Source: an uncultured Lachnospiraceae bacterium (lineage in GTDB: Bacteria; Bacillota; Clostridia; Lachnospirales; Lachnospiraceae). From it: DNA of 32,842 nt. The first letter of the stretch is position 1. Each line of letters opens with the position of its first letter. Where the stretch lies: the NCBI GenBank assembly GCA_947169235.1, contig CAMVOY010000028.1:1-32842 (forward strand), written 5' to 3'. This document shows positions 24,828-32,842 of this stretch, piece by piece. A program made the position numbers and the translations under genes. Below the pieces are notes generated by a model. That model was not told where the DNA came from. It did not search any database and was given only the letters and a program-made list of their open reading frames with translations.

Positions 24828-26567
24828 TTATTTCTGAACAATATCAATAGCATCGAACTTGCAGAGTCTCTTGCAAAGTCCGCAACCGTTACACATGGTC
24901 TCATCGATCGAAATAGTACCGTCTTCATTCTTTGTAAGAGCCGGACATCCGGGCTTTAAACATGCTCCGCACTTCTTGCACTTGTCCGGATTTGGTACGC
25001 ACTTGTTCGGGAACTTCATTCCCTTTAAAAGAGCACACGGTCCGCAGGCGATGATCACTGAGACCTCATCCTTTGCGACCTCTTCCTTTACTACCTGCTC
25101 GAACTTCTCAATATCAAAAACATCGACCTCGACAACATTTTTAACTCCGATAGACTGGCAAAGCTTGTAAATGCTTACCGCCGGAACCTCTTTGCCCTGA
25201 AGTGTCTTTCCGGTGGCCGCGTGATCCTGATGGCCTGTCATACCGGTAGTCGAGTTATCCATGATAATGACCGTTCCGGTTCCCTGGTTGTAAACCATGT
25301 TGATAAGGGAGTTTACTCCGGTATGCATAAATGTCGAGTCACCGATAACGGCTACCCAGTTCTTTATATATTCTTTGCCTTTTGCCATCTCCATTCCATG
25401 AAGTGTCGAGATGGATGAACCCATACAAACCGTCGTGTCGATAACTGAAAGCGGCGGTACCGCTCCGAGTGTGTAGCATCCGATATCACCGGCTGCGTGG
25501 AGCTTTAACTTTTTGAGCACGCTGAATGTCGAACGATGCGGGCATCCCGGACAAAGGATCGGTGGACGCGCCGGCAGGTCAGGATACGCTTTTGTCTGTA
25601 CATCCTCTCCGAGAAGCTTCTCTCTGAGAAGGTTTGCACTGTACTCGCCCTGCTTTGTAAATATCTCCTTACCTACGCACTCGATTCCCCAGGCCTTCAC
25701 CTGCTCCTCGATAACAGGCTCAAGCTCTTCAAAAATATACAGCTTGTCAACCTCCCCCGCGAACTCCTCGATCAGCTTTTTCGGAAGAGGATAAACCATT
25801 CCGAGTTTGAGTACGGATGCCTCGGGGAATACCTCCTTCACGTACTGATACGGGATTCCACTCGTGATAAATCCAATCTTTGTATCACCGTATTCTGCTC
25901 TGTTTATTGAAAAGTCCGAACCGTCCTTCTCCAGACGATTCATACGATCCTCTACGACCAGATGTCGCTTTATGGCATTACCGGGCATCATTACATTTTT
26001 AGCCGCATTTCTTTCGTAAGGCTTGTCATCGGGCTCCACTCTGTCCTTCAGCTCAACGAGTCCCTGGCTGTGTGCGAGACGGGTAGTCGTACGCAGTATG
26101 ACGGGAGTGTCGTACTCCTCACTGATACGGAATGCCTCACCGACAAAGTCCTTTGCTTCCTGCGAGTCCGAAGGCTCGAGGACAGGCACGAGCGCCGCAC
26201 GGGCTATGGCACGCGTGTCCTGCTCGTTCTGTGAACTGTAAAGTCCCGGATCATCAGCGACTACCAGCATAAGTCCGCCATTTGATCCGATATATGAAAC
26301 CGTATAAAGCGGATCGGATGCGACGTTCAGTCCCACGTGCTTCATCGATGCCATGGCTCTGACACCACTCATTGATGCGCCTATCGCAACCTCCGTTGCC
26401 ACCTTCTCATTCGGTGACCACTCCGCGTATATCTCGGGATAATTCACGATGTTTTCACTGATCTCGGTAGAAGGTGTTCCGGGATATGCCGCACTGACCT
26501 TGACTCCGGCCTCGTAGGCTCCACGGGCTATCGCCTCGTTACCAAGCATAATCTTGCTTTCACCCAT
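24828..26567 (-). CDS. iorA: Indolepyruvate:ferredoxin oxidoreductase alpha subunit
   Basis: The 579-aa catalytic alpha subunit. The N-terminal pyrimidine-binding domain (LGNEAIARGAYEAGVKVSAAYPGTPSTEI) and the thiamine-diphosphate-binding domain (CPGCPHRSTF, then VAVIGDSTFMHTGVNSLINMVYNQG) are complete. A C-terminal 2x[4Fe-4S] ferredoxin domain has Cys530, 533, 536 and 541 (CX2CX2CX4C, a spacing used in IOR enzymes) and Cys559, 562, 565 and 569. It acts in the cytosol with IorB. AAAGGAG precedes the ATG at 26567. A promoter with an extended -10 lies about 60 bp upstream, so this is probably the first gene of the next transcript. Confidence 0.97.
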   Translation of the reverse strand: MGESKIMLGNEAIARGAYEAGVKVSAAYPGTPSTEISENIVNYPEIYAEWSPNEKVATEVAIGASMSGVRAMASMKHVGLNVASDPLYTVSYIGSNGGLMLVVADDPGLYSSQNEQDTRAIARAALVPVLEPSDSQEAKDFVGEAFRISEEYDTPVILRTTTRLAHSQGLVELKDRVEPDDKPYERNAAKNVMMPGNAIKRHLVVEDRMNRLEKDGSDFSINRAEYGDTKIGFITSGIPYQYVKEVFPEASVLKLGMVYPLPKKLIEEFAGEVDKLYIFEELEPVIEEQVKAWGIECVGKEIFTKQGEYSANLLREKLLGEDVQTKAYPDLPARPPILCPGCPHRSTFSVLKKLKLHAAGDIGCYTLGAVPPLSVIDTTVCMGSSISTLHGMEMAKGKEYIKNWVAVIGDSTFMHTGVNSLINMVYNQGTGTVIIMDNSTTGMTGHQDHAATGKTLQGKEVPAVSIYKLCQSIGVKNVVEVDVFDIEKFEQVVKEEVAKDEVSVIIACGPCALLKGMKFPNKCVPNPDKCKKCGACLKPGCPALTKNEDGTISIDETMCNGCGLCKRLCKFDAIDIVQK

Positions 26568-26629
26568 TTTAAAATTGCTCCTTTCAGATTGCTTTTCTGA
26601 TTATCCTTCCCACGCTCACGCAAGTTTAT

Positions 26630-26658
26630 ATTATATCAAAAATCAAGCGTCAATGCAA
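26630..26658 (-). promoter_or_regulatory. Extended -10 promoter upstream of iorA
   Basis: On the minus strand TATAAT (26630-26635) is preceded by TGA, forming the extended -10 TGATATAAT. A weak -35, TTGCAT (26653-26658), sits at 17-bp spacing. The predicted start is near 26623, giving a leader of about 55 nt. It overlaps the last codons of the preceding lipase-like gene. Confidence 0.65.
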
Positions 26659-28824
26659 GTTATCTCTTTTTCTTTTGTTTATTCGCTTTTTGGCATACAC
26701 TCCGCCGGCCGCACCTCCACAGGCTATTCCCCCGGCGACCATGTATATCCATCCCGGGATCCCACCGGGCTTTTGCTCGGGTTCAGGCACCGGTGTAGGT
26801 TCAGGCGAAGGTGTGGGCTTAGGCACGGTCCTGTAAACCGGTTTTACCATCTCATACTGCGCGTTGCCGCGGTTAACACTGATCTCGAGAGTGTCCTTCT
26901 GCGAAATCTCATTTCCGCTCTCATCTATCCATTTTTGAAGCTCGACATCCTCTCCCCGATCCCTCGCGATAAGCACGACCTTATAATCCTTTTCCATATC
27001 CATGGTCATGGCTCTTTCATTGTCAGGGTTTAAGTTCTCATAGAGGATTCCTTCGTATGCTTCCGTAAGTTCGCTCCCTTTGTCGCTCAGTCTTTTTATA
27101 CAAACCGAACCGTCGTGAGACGCACTCATTCGCCCGCCGCTTATCGCCGCCACGGGTTTCCCTTCGGAATAAACTACCGCATCCACATCCGAAGCCTCTG
27201 CTATTCGAAATACCTCGTCTGTTTTTTCCACGGGTGTTCCGATCTCATTCATATAAAAATTGTCCTTTGCCTTTACCAGATCAAAGTATTTTTCGGGATT
27301 ATGCGCGCCTCCGATCAAAGACATATTCTTCATCAGCGTACCTATCAAAGCGAATCCCTCTCTGCCGGAATACACATAATCATAGTGAGCTATCTCGAGG
27401 AGAGCGTAGACTAACGACCCCCACATTTTTCCAAGCTTCTCAAACTCATCCTTTGTAAGTGTGCTCTCAAGTCCGGGTCTGAACCATTGCCAGGTCGCAG
27501 CGTATATCGTATCACGCTCAGATCTCTCCATGGTGTTTATACCTTCTTTTACGGCTGTGATCATATCGGAGAGTTTCAAAAGGCCATCCACTCCAAGCCT
27601 GTCCTGAAAACCGGAAACAGCTGATGCCACTTCCTCAACATGCTTTGAGTCTGATGTCATCATGAACTTCAGAAGCTTTGCGAATATCTGCTCCACAGTC
27701 TCTCCATCCTCTATCCTTTTTGTCGAAAACGACTGTCTGTCCGGAGATACCGCTCCCTGAAGAGCATTCATCAGCTTGTCGAGAAACGTCCTCTGATCGG
27801 GATACATATCCGTTTCCGAAAAGGCGATGCTCTGCGGTATAGTCAGGCTTCCCATGTCCACCGCATATTCAACCGACATCCTATAGCTCTTGAAGGAAGT
27901 CGACACATCATCCAAAAATACCTCATCACCATAATGCGAAAATCCCATATATGACGGTACAACCCTCGGCACGGCATCGGATGTGTTTATGGTACAGTGT
28001 GAGTTCGGATAACTCCTTGTTTTATTGTATGCCGCCTGCGGAGTCGCAAATGAATAACCATATACGTTTGCCCCGCTGGGATCATATGCATCCGTCAACG
28101 CAGCCGTCAGAAGGTCCGTCACCGCTGCCGCCCTGGAAAACCCCGCTATCCAAAACTTTGTTTTAGTCGTATCTATATTGAGCTTTTTGATATAAGAATC
28201 AACCGTTTCTTTTGCCCTTTCACAAGCCTTTTTAAAACCGTTCGCATCACCCTCGGAGCCGATCTTCATATTTCCGATCCACTCCTTTTCGTATCCGGCT
28301 CCCCTGATACCGATCGGTATCAGCGTGTACTCCTCGCCATTTACATTGATCCGCTTTCTGCCGAGGCAAACCCCTATCGTATCCTCACCGGGCTTGACCA
28401 TAAAATCAGAGTTCACGCAGATATCCGTACATCCTATACGATCGAGCAGCTCTCTCACATTTACGGATTTCGTCGGATAATCTATCTGAGCCCCTTCATA
28501 TGATGACATCGCAGCTCCTGCCAGACACATGGACATGGTAGCCAGGTGCTCATCATACACTGTTGCGGCCTCCTTGAAATAACCGTCGGAATAAAAGAAT
28601 CTCTCCCTCTTATCCTCCAATGAGGATGCACCTCTGTAGCTGAAATATCCCGTGATCACCGGGCTGTCCTTATATGACCTAAGGTTACCGAGTGCGTCCG
28701 TATACAGTGCCCCTCCGCTAACTGCAGCACCTGATACCACTTGCGCGGATACAAAAAATGCCATGACAAAGCAAGCCCGTTTTCTACGGGTAAAAAATGC
28801 TTTGACACGGCCACTTTTTTTCAT
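26650..28824 (-). CDS. Secreted, C-terminally anchored lipase-like alpha/beta hydrolase
   Basis: A 724-aa protein with an Arg/Lys-rich N-terminus and signal peptide (about 1-35). The catalytic domain looks like class 3 lipases/Mbeg1-like hydrolases: nucleophile Ser230 in IAGFSRAAA, Asp283 in NTSDAVPRVVP, and His508 in GGAHNPEKYF form a plausible triad. A Pro/Glu spacer of TPSPEPTPVPEPE type (about 670-686) leads to one membrane helix (about 690-710) and a basic tail KKRINKRKR, so the enzyme is probably displayed on the cell surface. The substrate is unknown. The ATG overlaps the racemase TGA (ATGA), with AAAGGA upstream. Confidence 0.85.
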   Translation of the reverse strand: MKKSGRVKAFFTRRKRACFVMAFFVSAQVVSGAAVSGGALYTDALGNLRSYKDSPVITGYFSYRGASSLEDKRERFFYSDGYFKEAATVYDEHLATMSMCLAGAAMSSYEGAQIDYPTKSVNVRELLDRIGCTDICVNSDFMVKPGEDTIGVCLGRKRINVNGEEYTLIPIGIRGAGYEKEWIGNMKIGSEGDANGFKKACERAKETVDSYIKKLNIDTTKTKFWIAGFSRAAAVTDLLTAALTDAYDPSGANVYGYSFATPQAAYNKTRSYPNSHCTINTSDAVPRVVPSYMGFSHYGDEVFLDDVSTSFKSYRMSVEYAVDMGSLTIPQSIAFSETDMYPDQRTFLDKLMNALQGAVSPDRQSFSTKRIEDGETVEQIFAKLLKFMMTSDSKHVEEVASAVSGFQDRLGVDGLLKLSDMITAVKEGINTMERSERDTIYAATWQWFRPGLESTLTKDEFEKLGKMWGSLVYALLEIAHYDYVYSGREGFALIGTLMKNMSLIGGAHNPEKYFDLVKAKDNFYMNEIGTPVEKTDEVFRIAEASDVDAVVYSEGKPVAAISGGRMSASHDGSVCIKRLSDKGSELTEAYEGILYENLNPDNERAMTMDMEKDYKVVLIARDRGEDVELQKWIDESGNEISQKDTLEISVNRGNAQYEMVKPVYRTVPKPTPSPEPTPVPEPEQKPGGIPGWIYMVAGGIACGGAAGGVYAKKRINKRKRDNLH

Positions 28825-29594
28825 AGCTCATAATCCTTTCGGAGACCGGCTCCACTGAGACTTACCGCTTTAGCTGCCAGGATCTCGAGCATATCTATAA
28901 AACGCCCTTTGGATGCAGTTCTCATATGAAGAGCCTCCCTGCGTATCAGTGACAGCTCCGTACATCCGAGCACTACTCTCTCTGCGCCTTTTTCCAGCAT
29001 GGCATCAGCGAGCTTATTCAGTTTTTGCTGAGCCCGCTTCGCCCCGGTGGTCTCCGTTATCTCTCCGGTCTTCACCTCATCATATATCAGCTTCATAACC
29101 TCGGCCTGACACTCAGGCTCAGGCTTCAAAACCTCGACTTTATTTCTTTCGAATTCTTTCTCGAGGATTCCGCTCTTTATAGTTCCGTCCGTGGCAAACA
29201 ATGCGATCTTTCTGATGCCCATCTGCGCTACAGCCTCCGCTACATTAACATTAAACGAAACAACCGGTATCTGTACCGCCTTGCATATATCATCATAAAA
29301 ATACTGCGCCGTAACACATGGTACTACTATAAACCCTGCTCCGGCACTCTCCAAAACACGCGCTGCCTGCTGCATATTGGGAAGCGGGCTGTCTGCATCC
29401 GAGCCTTCTCTCATCGCTTCGAGATACGCCGTCCTATCAGGCGTATCCGGTATCGAGTACATGATCATCCTGGGATGATCCTGATCTGTTTTTGCATCTA
29501 CCATCATGGTGATAAGCTCTGTCAGATATACCGATGCCATCGGCCCGAGTCCGCCCATGATGCCTATGGTTTTTTTTACGTTGTTTTGTTCCAT
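28821..29594 (-). CDS. Aspartate/glutamate racemase-family protein
   Basis: A 257-aa cofactor-independent racemase-like protein. The N-terminus TIGIMGGLGPMASVYL is the family signature. The two catalytic cysteines are present: Cys93 in VVPCVTAQYF and Cys211 in VLGCTELSLI. The first motif is normally PCNTAH in aspartate racemases; here Val and Gln replace Asn and His, so substrate choice may differ. It is cytosolic. CAGGAT lies upstream of the ATG at 29594. It begins 18 bp after the transglutaminase-like gene and overlaps the lipase-like gene, placing a D-amino-acid-type enzyme inside a secreted-protein operon. Confidence 0.87.
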   Translation of the reverse strand: MEQNNVKKTIGIMGGLGPMASVYLTELITMMVDAKTDQDHPRMIMYSIPDTPDRTAYLEAMREGSDADSPLPNMQQAARVLESAGAGFIVVPCVTAQYFYDDICKAVQIPVVSFNVNVAEAVAQMGIRKIALFATDGTIKSGILEKEFERNKVEVLKPEPECQAEVMKLIYDEVKTGEITETTGAKRAQQKLNKLADAMLEKGAERVVLGCTELSLIRREALHMRTASKGRFIDMLEILAAKAVSLSGAGLRKDYEL

Positions 29595-29612
29595 TTTATC
29601 CTGCCGGTATTT

Positions 29613-30878
29613 TTATATTTTTTTAGGATCCGGTGAGAGTTTCTTGGTCGCTCTCTTCGGATACAGATCCTTTTTGAACCTAAACGTCGTTCCGGAATCA
29701 TAGCCGGTCAGCTGACTGTCCGTCACCAGACAGAAGTTCCCTCCGCGTCGTCTCGGTGTGGCATCAAAATGATACCATCCGCCCTTGATATATACCAGAT
29801 TCCAGAAATGGTCATAATTGTTTACATGCGGATACCTTCTGATCATGATATTCGGCACTCCTACTCTTGTAAGCAGCGCACGACTAAGCGAATAATAAGT
29901 GAAGCAGTCACCGGCCTGATACATCAGAGCTTCAAGTGCCTCATTTCTCCAGTTGACATGCTTCTCGCGATCAGAATAAGAAATATGTCCTCTGACGTAA
30001 GTGTAGATCGCACGTACTTTCTTTATCAGCGACCAATCCTTCTTCGTTATTTTTTTCAGGACGGTATCGCAACACTTTTCCAGATTATCACTGGCTATGA
30101 CCCTGACATAGCTCCAGGCTTTCGATTTGTTACCCGCGCTGTCCGTAGCGGTGAAATACACTTTTCCTTTTCCTCCCTCATCGAAATCCAATTTCGAGGT
30201 ATCTACCGAAATGTCTACCTCTAAATCTCTGTCATCCGAAGCGGTGATAAATCTTTTGTAATTGAAACCCTTCTTTTTGTCACTGTAAACAGTCAGATAA
30301 ATATCCGATCCGCAGATACTTTTTTTGCCTGTTTTTCCGGAAATAACAGGCGCCTTGGTGTCGGGAGTCCCCCATTGTTTCTTATATGTGTCCGTATCAG
30401 GATAGTATGTGCAGACAGCATCACCTGCATATACCTCCTCGGACTCAAACAGCATAGATTCGACGCTCCCCTGCTGATCAGCTATACATGAGACCTCTTC
30501 GGAAACATCTTTGGGCTCGATCCCTTTTGCGATCAGTGTAACCGTTTCTGTCTGCACCGAGTCGTATATGTATTGGGAAGGATCTCCCTTTATGGAATAG
30601 TTCACCTTGTATGTATATACCACTTTTTTTACATAGTGATCTGAAGTGTTTTTTATCCTTGCATAAAACCTGTACCCGCTGGGAGATGTAACATCATTCT
30701 CAATCCTAAGCTTCGTAAGATACACCTCTTTGGGGCTCACCAGGAGCTTGGGACTTTTTTGACCCGATGAAGAAGCCATACTCACCTTTCCCGTACACAA
30801 AAACATGGCACAAAAAAGTAATACTAAAAACACCTTAATGCTTATGGGTATTCTGTGAGCATATCCCTTGTTCTTCAT
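29613..30878 (-). CDS. Secreted transglutaminase-like domain protein
   Basis: A 421-aa exported protein. The signal peptide (about 1-35) has a hydrophobic core ISIKVFLVLLFCAMFLC. Residues about 170-262 look like an Ig-like/HYR domain (VYFTATDSAGNKS). The C-terminal transglutaminase/protease-like core has Cys325 in YQAGDCFTYYS, His357 in NNYDHFWN and Asp372 in YHFDATP, a complete Cys-His-Asp triad. Such proteins act as cell-wall amidases, proteases or crosslinkers; the reaction here is not known. GAAGGG precedes the ATG. It is 15 bp after the small secreted protein gene. Confidence 0.88.
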   Translation of the reverse strand: MKNKGYAHRIPISIKVFLVLLFCAMFLCTGKVSMASSSGQKSPKLLVSPKEVYLTKLRIENDVTSPSGYRFYARIKNTSDHYVKKVVYTYKVNYSIKGDPSQYIYDSVQTETVTLIAKGIEPKDVSEEVSCIADQQGSVESMLFESEEVYAGDAVCTYYPDTDTYKKQWGTPDTKAPVISGKTGKKSICGSDIYLTVYSDKKKGFNYKRFITASDDRDLEVDISVDTSKLDFDEGGKGKVYFTATDSAGNKSKAWSYVRVIASDNLEKCCDTVLKKITKKDWSLIKKVRAIYTYVRGHISYSDREKHVNWRNEALEALMYQAGDCFTYYSLSRALLTRVGVPNIMIRRYPHVNNYDHFWNLVYIKGGWYHFDATPRRRGGNFCLVTDSQLTGYDSGTTFRFKKDLYPKRATKKLSPDPKKI

Positions 30879-30893
30879 CGATCATTCCCTTCA

Positions 30894-31394
30894 TTACTTG
30901 AGTACAAACCTGAGCTGAGAAACCTTATTATTATCTATTTTAATAAACAGTTTTGTCTTTCCTTTTGAGTATATCACTATACCGAGATCATTTGGATTTT
31001 TGGTCCCGTATGTATTCATCACATCCTGCTTTGAGCTTCCGATACCGATACCTTCCTTTGTCTTTACCGAAGATGTTCTGAATGTGATGCCATTAACATA
31101 CTCGGCTCCCTTTTTACTGTTTGTATACGTGTAGAGAATAAAATCAGTATACTGTCTGGTTCTGTCATAGCCTTTGAACGCACAGCTCTTTTTCTTTTTC
31201 ATCGCAAGCGGTTTGCCGGCTGCCTTGATAAGCTTTTTAGCCTTGCTCCCCATGGTAACAGTCACTCCGGCATACTTAAAATAGTACCCCTTTGCAGCCA
31301 CACTTTTAGTAGTGAATACTAAAGGCGCACACATGCTCATCACGATCAAAAATACCACTGCTTTTTTTAAAATCTTTTCAACTTCCTTTTTCAT
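30894..31394 (-). CDS. Small secreted protein of unknown function
   Basis: A 166-aa exported protein. The signal peptide has a hydrophobic core (AVVFLIVMSMCAPLVF) and ends near SVAAKG. The mature part is Lys-rich and beta-predicted (YFKYAGVTVTMGSKAKKLIKAAG, then GIGIGSSKQDVMNTYG and LFIKIDNNKVSQLRFVLK). This looks like a repeat of a small beta domain seen in other Lachnospiraceae secreted proteins. I recognise no catalytic motif. The ATG at 31394 is preferred because AAAGGA sits 8 nt upstream; an ATG three codons earlier abuts that site. It is 26 bp after the SGNH-like gene. Confidence 0.75.
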   Translation of the reverse strand: MKKEVEKILKKAVVFLIVMSMCAPLVFTTKSVAAKGYYFKYAGVTVTMGSKAKKLIKAAGKPLAMKKKKSCAFKGYDRTRQYTDFILYTYTNSKKGAEYVNGITFRTSSVKTKEGIGIGSSKQDVMNTYGTKNPNDLGIVIYSKGKTKLFIKIDNNKVSQLRFVLK

Positions 31395-31420
31395 CCTTCT
31401 CATCCTTTCTTTTACTTTTA

Positions 31421-32758
31421 TTAATAGTTTTTTATCTCGCCATACAGATCAAGCTCTGCTTTTTGTGCGTCTATTATCTTCTGTTGCCACTCGACCTTTT
31501 CTCTGTAAACTCCGGCAAGTTTTTTATCTGCGCGGTGATCATTGATCCCGTACTTTTCCTTTAATTCTTTTCCGAGCCACTTTGACAGCTTTGTAGCTCC
31601 ATTATAATTCATATGGAGTCCGCCGTCATAAGTGTCCGTCTCGTAGTCGATCCCGGTTTCCTTTATAAGCTTATAAAAATTGATATATGGAAGGTTGTGT
31701 TCCTCTGCATATCCGACCACCTGCTCTTCCTGCGAATCAAACCATCTCGGCGACAGTGATGGGGCCTTTATAAGTATCAGTTTTATTCCCTTTGATTCAC
31801 ACAGCGTTCTGATCATCTCGAGATATTTCATCGGACGGTCGCCGAACTTTTCCCCTTCGTCCTTTATCGGGGATTCATCTTCCTCGGTGTCTTCTGCATC
31901 ATCTGCTTCGGTTTCATCGGCTTCGGCATCTCCCTCGTCCTCGAGCGCACCTCCGTTAATCACATCATCACCCTCCTCCAGGGATTCCAGATCTATATCA
32001 GCCCACGGATCATCAATCTCTCCGAAGCTTTTATCCTCATCGGCAGGGTCTTTTTCCGAATCATCTTCATCCTCATTTTTTCCATTGTCGACAGGCTCAG
32101 CGATCTGCCCAGGATAGAGTGTTTGTATCCATTCAGTATCATCAAATCCCCCTTCGCTTGCCGGAAGGGTATCTATCCTCATGTAATACCCGTTACATGT
32201 AACCTTTCTGGGTGTCATAAAATAGGTGATATCCTCTTCTCCGAGGCTCGTAAAACGCGAATGATATCTGAGCAGTGGAAAAAGATAATCAATAAACCTT
32301 TCTCCCTTACACATCGAGGCTCTAACAGCATCCCATTTCGTCTTTGACCACTTCATCCCGTCAAGTGTCATCCTGTTGTACTCTTCCTTTTCAGGTCTTT
32401 TGTGAGTCAACGCCTGGACATTGTAGATCACGACCTTTGGGGTTTCTCTTTCGAGCGCCTCCTCGAGCAAATAATACGACTGCCATGTGAGCTGCTGAGC
32501 ATTCCCTCTGATGTAACTCGTGATACCGTATTCTTTCCACAATGTGATGGGATCGAAATTCTCATATACCTCACAGTCGCCGATCATGAGTACATCATGA
32601 TCCGTGGTCTCATCGTAGTACTCCGAGGTAAAGTTTCCCTCGAGTGGGAACTCACCGCCGTCATACTTCGGTTGCACGAGCCTGGTCAGAAGTGCCAGCG
32701 AAGCAACGAGGACTGCTGCTGACAATATGAAGACAAAAAGGTTCTTTATTAGTTTCAT
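31421..32758 (-). CDS. SGNH-hydrolase-like, DltD/AlgX-type membrane-anchored protein
   Basis: A 445-aa protein with one N-terminal membrane helix (about 5-27) and an extracytoplasmic domain. VLMIGDCEVYENF (56-68) sits where SGNH/GDSL enzymes have GDS, so Cys62 replaces Ser. The C-terminal DGGLHMNYNGA supplies the expected Asp378-x-x-His382 pair. Residues about 225-303 are an Asp/Glu-rich low-complexity insert between these two halves. Such proteins often partner MBOAT acyltransferases that modify envelope polymers; a partner would lie beyond the window edge (inference). AGGAGA lies 10 nt before the ATG at 32758. Confidence 0.8.
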   Translation of the reverse strand: MKLIKNLFVFILSAAVLVASLALLTRLVQPKYDGGEFPLEGNFTSEYYDETTDHDVLMIGDCEVYENFDPITLWKEYGITSYIRGNAQQLTWQSYYLLEEALERETPKVVIYNVQALTHKRPEKEEYNRMTLDGMKWSKTKWDAVRASMCKGERFIDYLFPLLRYHSRFTSLGEEDITYFMTPRKVTCNGYYMRIDTLPASEGGFDDTEWIQTLYPGQIAEPVDNGKNEDEDDSEKDPADEDKSFGEIDDPWADIDLESLEEGDDVINGGALEDEGDAEADETEADDAEDTEEDESPIKDEGEKFGDRPMKYLEMIRTLCESKGIKLILIKAPSLSPRWFDSQEEQVVGYAEEHNLPYINFYKLIKETGIDYETDTYDGGLHMNYNGATKLSKWLGKELKEKYGINDHRADKKLAGVYREKVEWQQKIIDAQKAELDLYGEIKNY

Positions 32759-32777
32759 TATTATGGTCTCCTACGGC

Positions 32778-32834
32778 GTGAGTCCAACGGAAGACTCGGA
32801 TTCCTTCGGAATCCTCGTTTTCCGTTGGGCTCAC
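32778..32834. repeat. 57-bp nested hairpin at the right end of the window
   Basis: Outer arms 32778-32792 and 32820-32834 pair over 15 positions with one G-T (GTGAG..CTCAC, CCAACGGAA..TTCCGTTGG). An inner hairpin GGATTCC-TTC-GGAATCC (32798-32814) is perfect. It lies just upstream of the ribosome binding site of the SGNH-like gene. Again no U-tract follows on the minus strand. Context further upstream is outside the window. Confidence 0.7.
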
Positions 32835-32842
32835 CTGTCCTT

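Noticed and set aside
24239-24850. 203-aa plus-strand open frame opposite iorB
   Set aside because: It lies fully antisense to a clearly conserved gene, has no ribosome binding site of note, and its translation shows no recognisable domain.
29025-29636. 203-aa plus-strand open frame opposite the racemase gene
   Set aside because: Shadow of the conserved minus-strand racemase frame; Arg/Leu/Tyr-rich composition without domain features.
31680-32117. Ser-rich 145-aa plus-strand frame
   Set aside because: It is antisense of the acidic insert of the SGNH-like gene (Glu/Asp codons read as Ser/Phe/Ile on the reverse strand).

Overview
The window looks like chromosomal DNA of an anaerobic member of the Clostridia, most likely a Lachnospiraceae (Butyrivibrio/Roseburia-like) bacterium. 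This rests on AGGAGG-type ribosome binding sites, a complete F-type ATP synthase operon in Firmicutes order (atpZ-I-B-E-F-H-A-G-D-C), an indolepyruvate:ferredoxin oxidoreductase pair, and several secreted proteins of types common in gut and rumen Lachnospiraceae. Every gene I accept is on the minus strand, so transcription runs from high to low coordinates. No rRNA, tRNA, CRISPR array or insertion sequence was recognised, and no gene-free gap exceeds about 150 bp.

Layout in the direction of transcription. (1) 32758-26650 is a tightly packed envelope/secretion cluster: an SGNH-hydrolase-like protein with an acidic insert, a small secreted protein, a secreted transglutaminase-like protein, an Asp/Glu racemase-family protein and a secreted, membrane-anchored lipase-like hydrolase. 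(2) From a promoter near 26630-26658 run iorA, iorB, an amidohydrolase, a membrane-anchored GH18 protein, a Sua5 protein fused to an LMW-phosphatase-like domain, rpiB and proC. (3) After a long hairpin come the ten atp genes, ending at a terminator at 11010-11042. The c subunit carries a Na+-binding signature. (4) 10976-8771 is a two-gene cassette, a RhuM-family protein followed by a D12-class adenine DNA methyltransferase. It has a consensus sigma-A promoter whose spacer contains a LexA-type (SOS) box. (5) 8724-6635 holds a secreted Fn3-domain protein and an MscS-type channel behind another consensus promoter. (6) 6593-14 holds a sodium:solute symporter whose promoter overlaps a perfect 15-bp palindrome, then a Cache-GGDEF diguanylate cyclase, a CgeB-like glycosyltransferase and a class A penicillin-binding protein.

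Functionally the window combines Na+-linked bioenergetics (ATP synthase and symporter), ferredoxin-linked 2-oxoacid metabolism, translation-fidelity and amino-acid housekeeping, and two sets of envelope genes. The accessory element most worth attention is the apparently DNA-damage-inducible RhuM/methyltransferase cassette. The Sua5 fusion, whose phosphatase loop lacks its catalytic arginine, is the most unusual protein architecture. Long nested hairpins without U-tracts recur in intergenic regions and may be dispersed palindromic elements.
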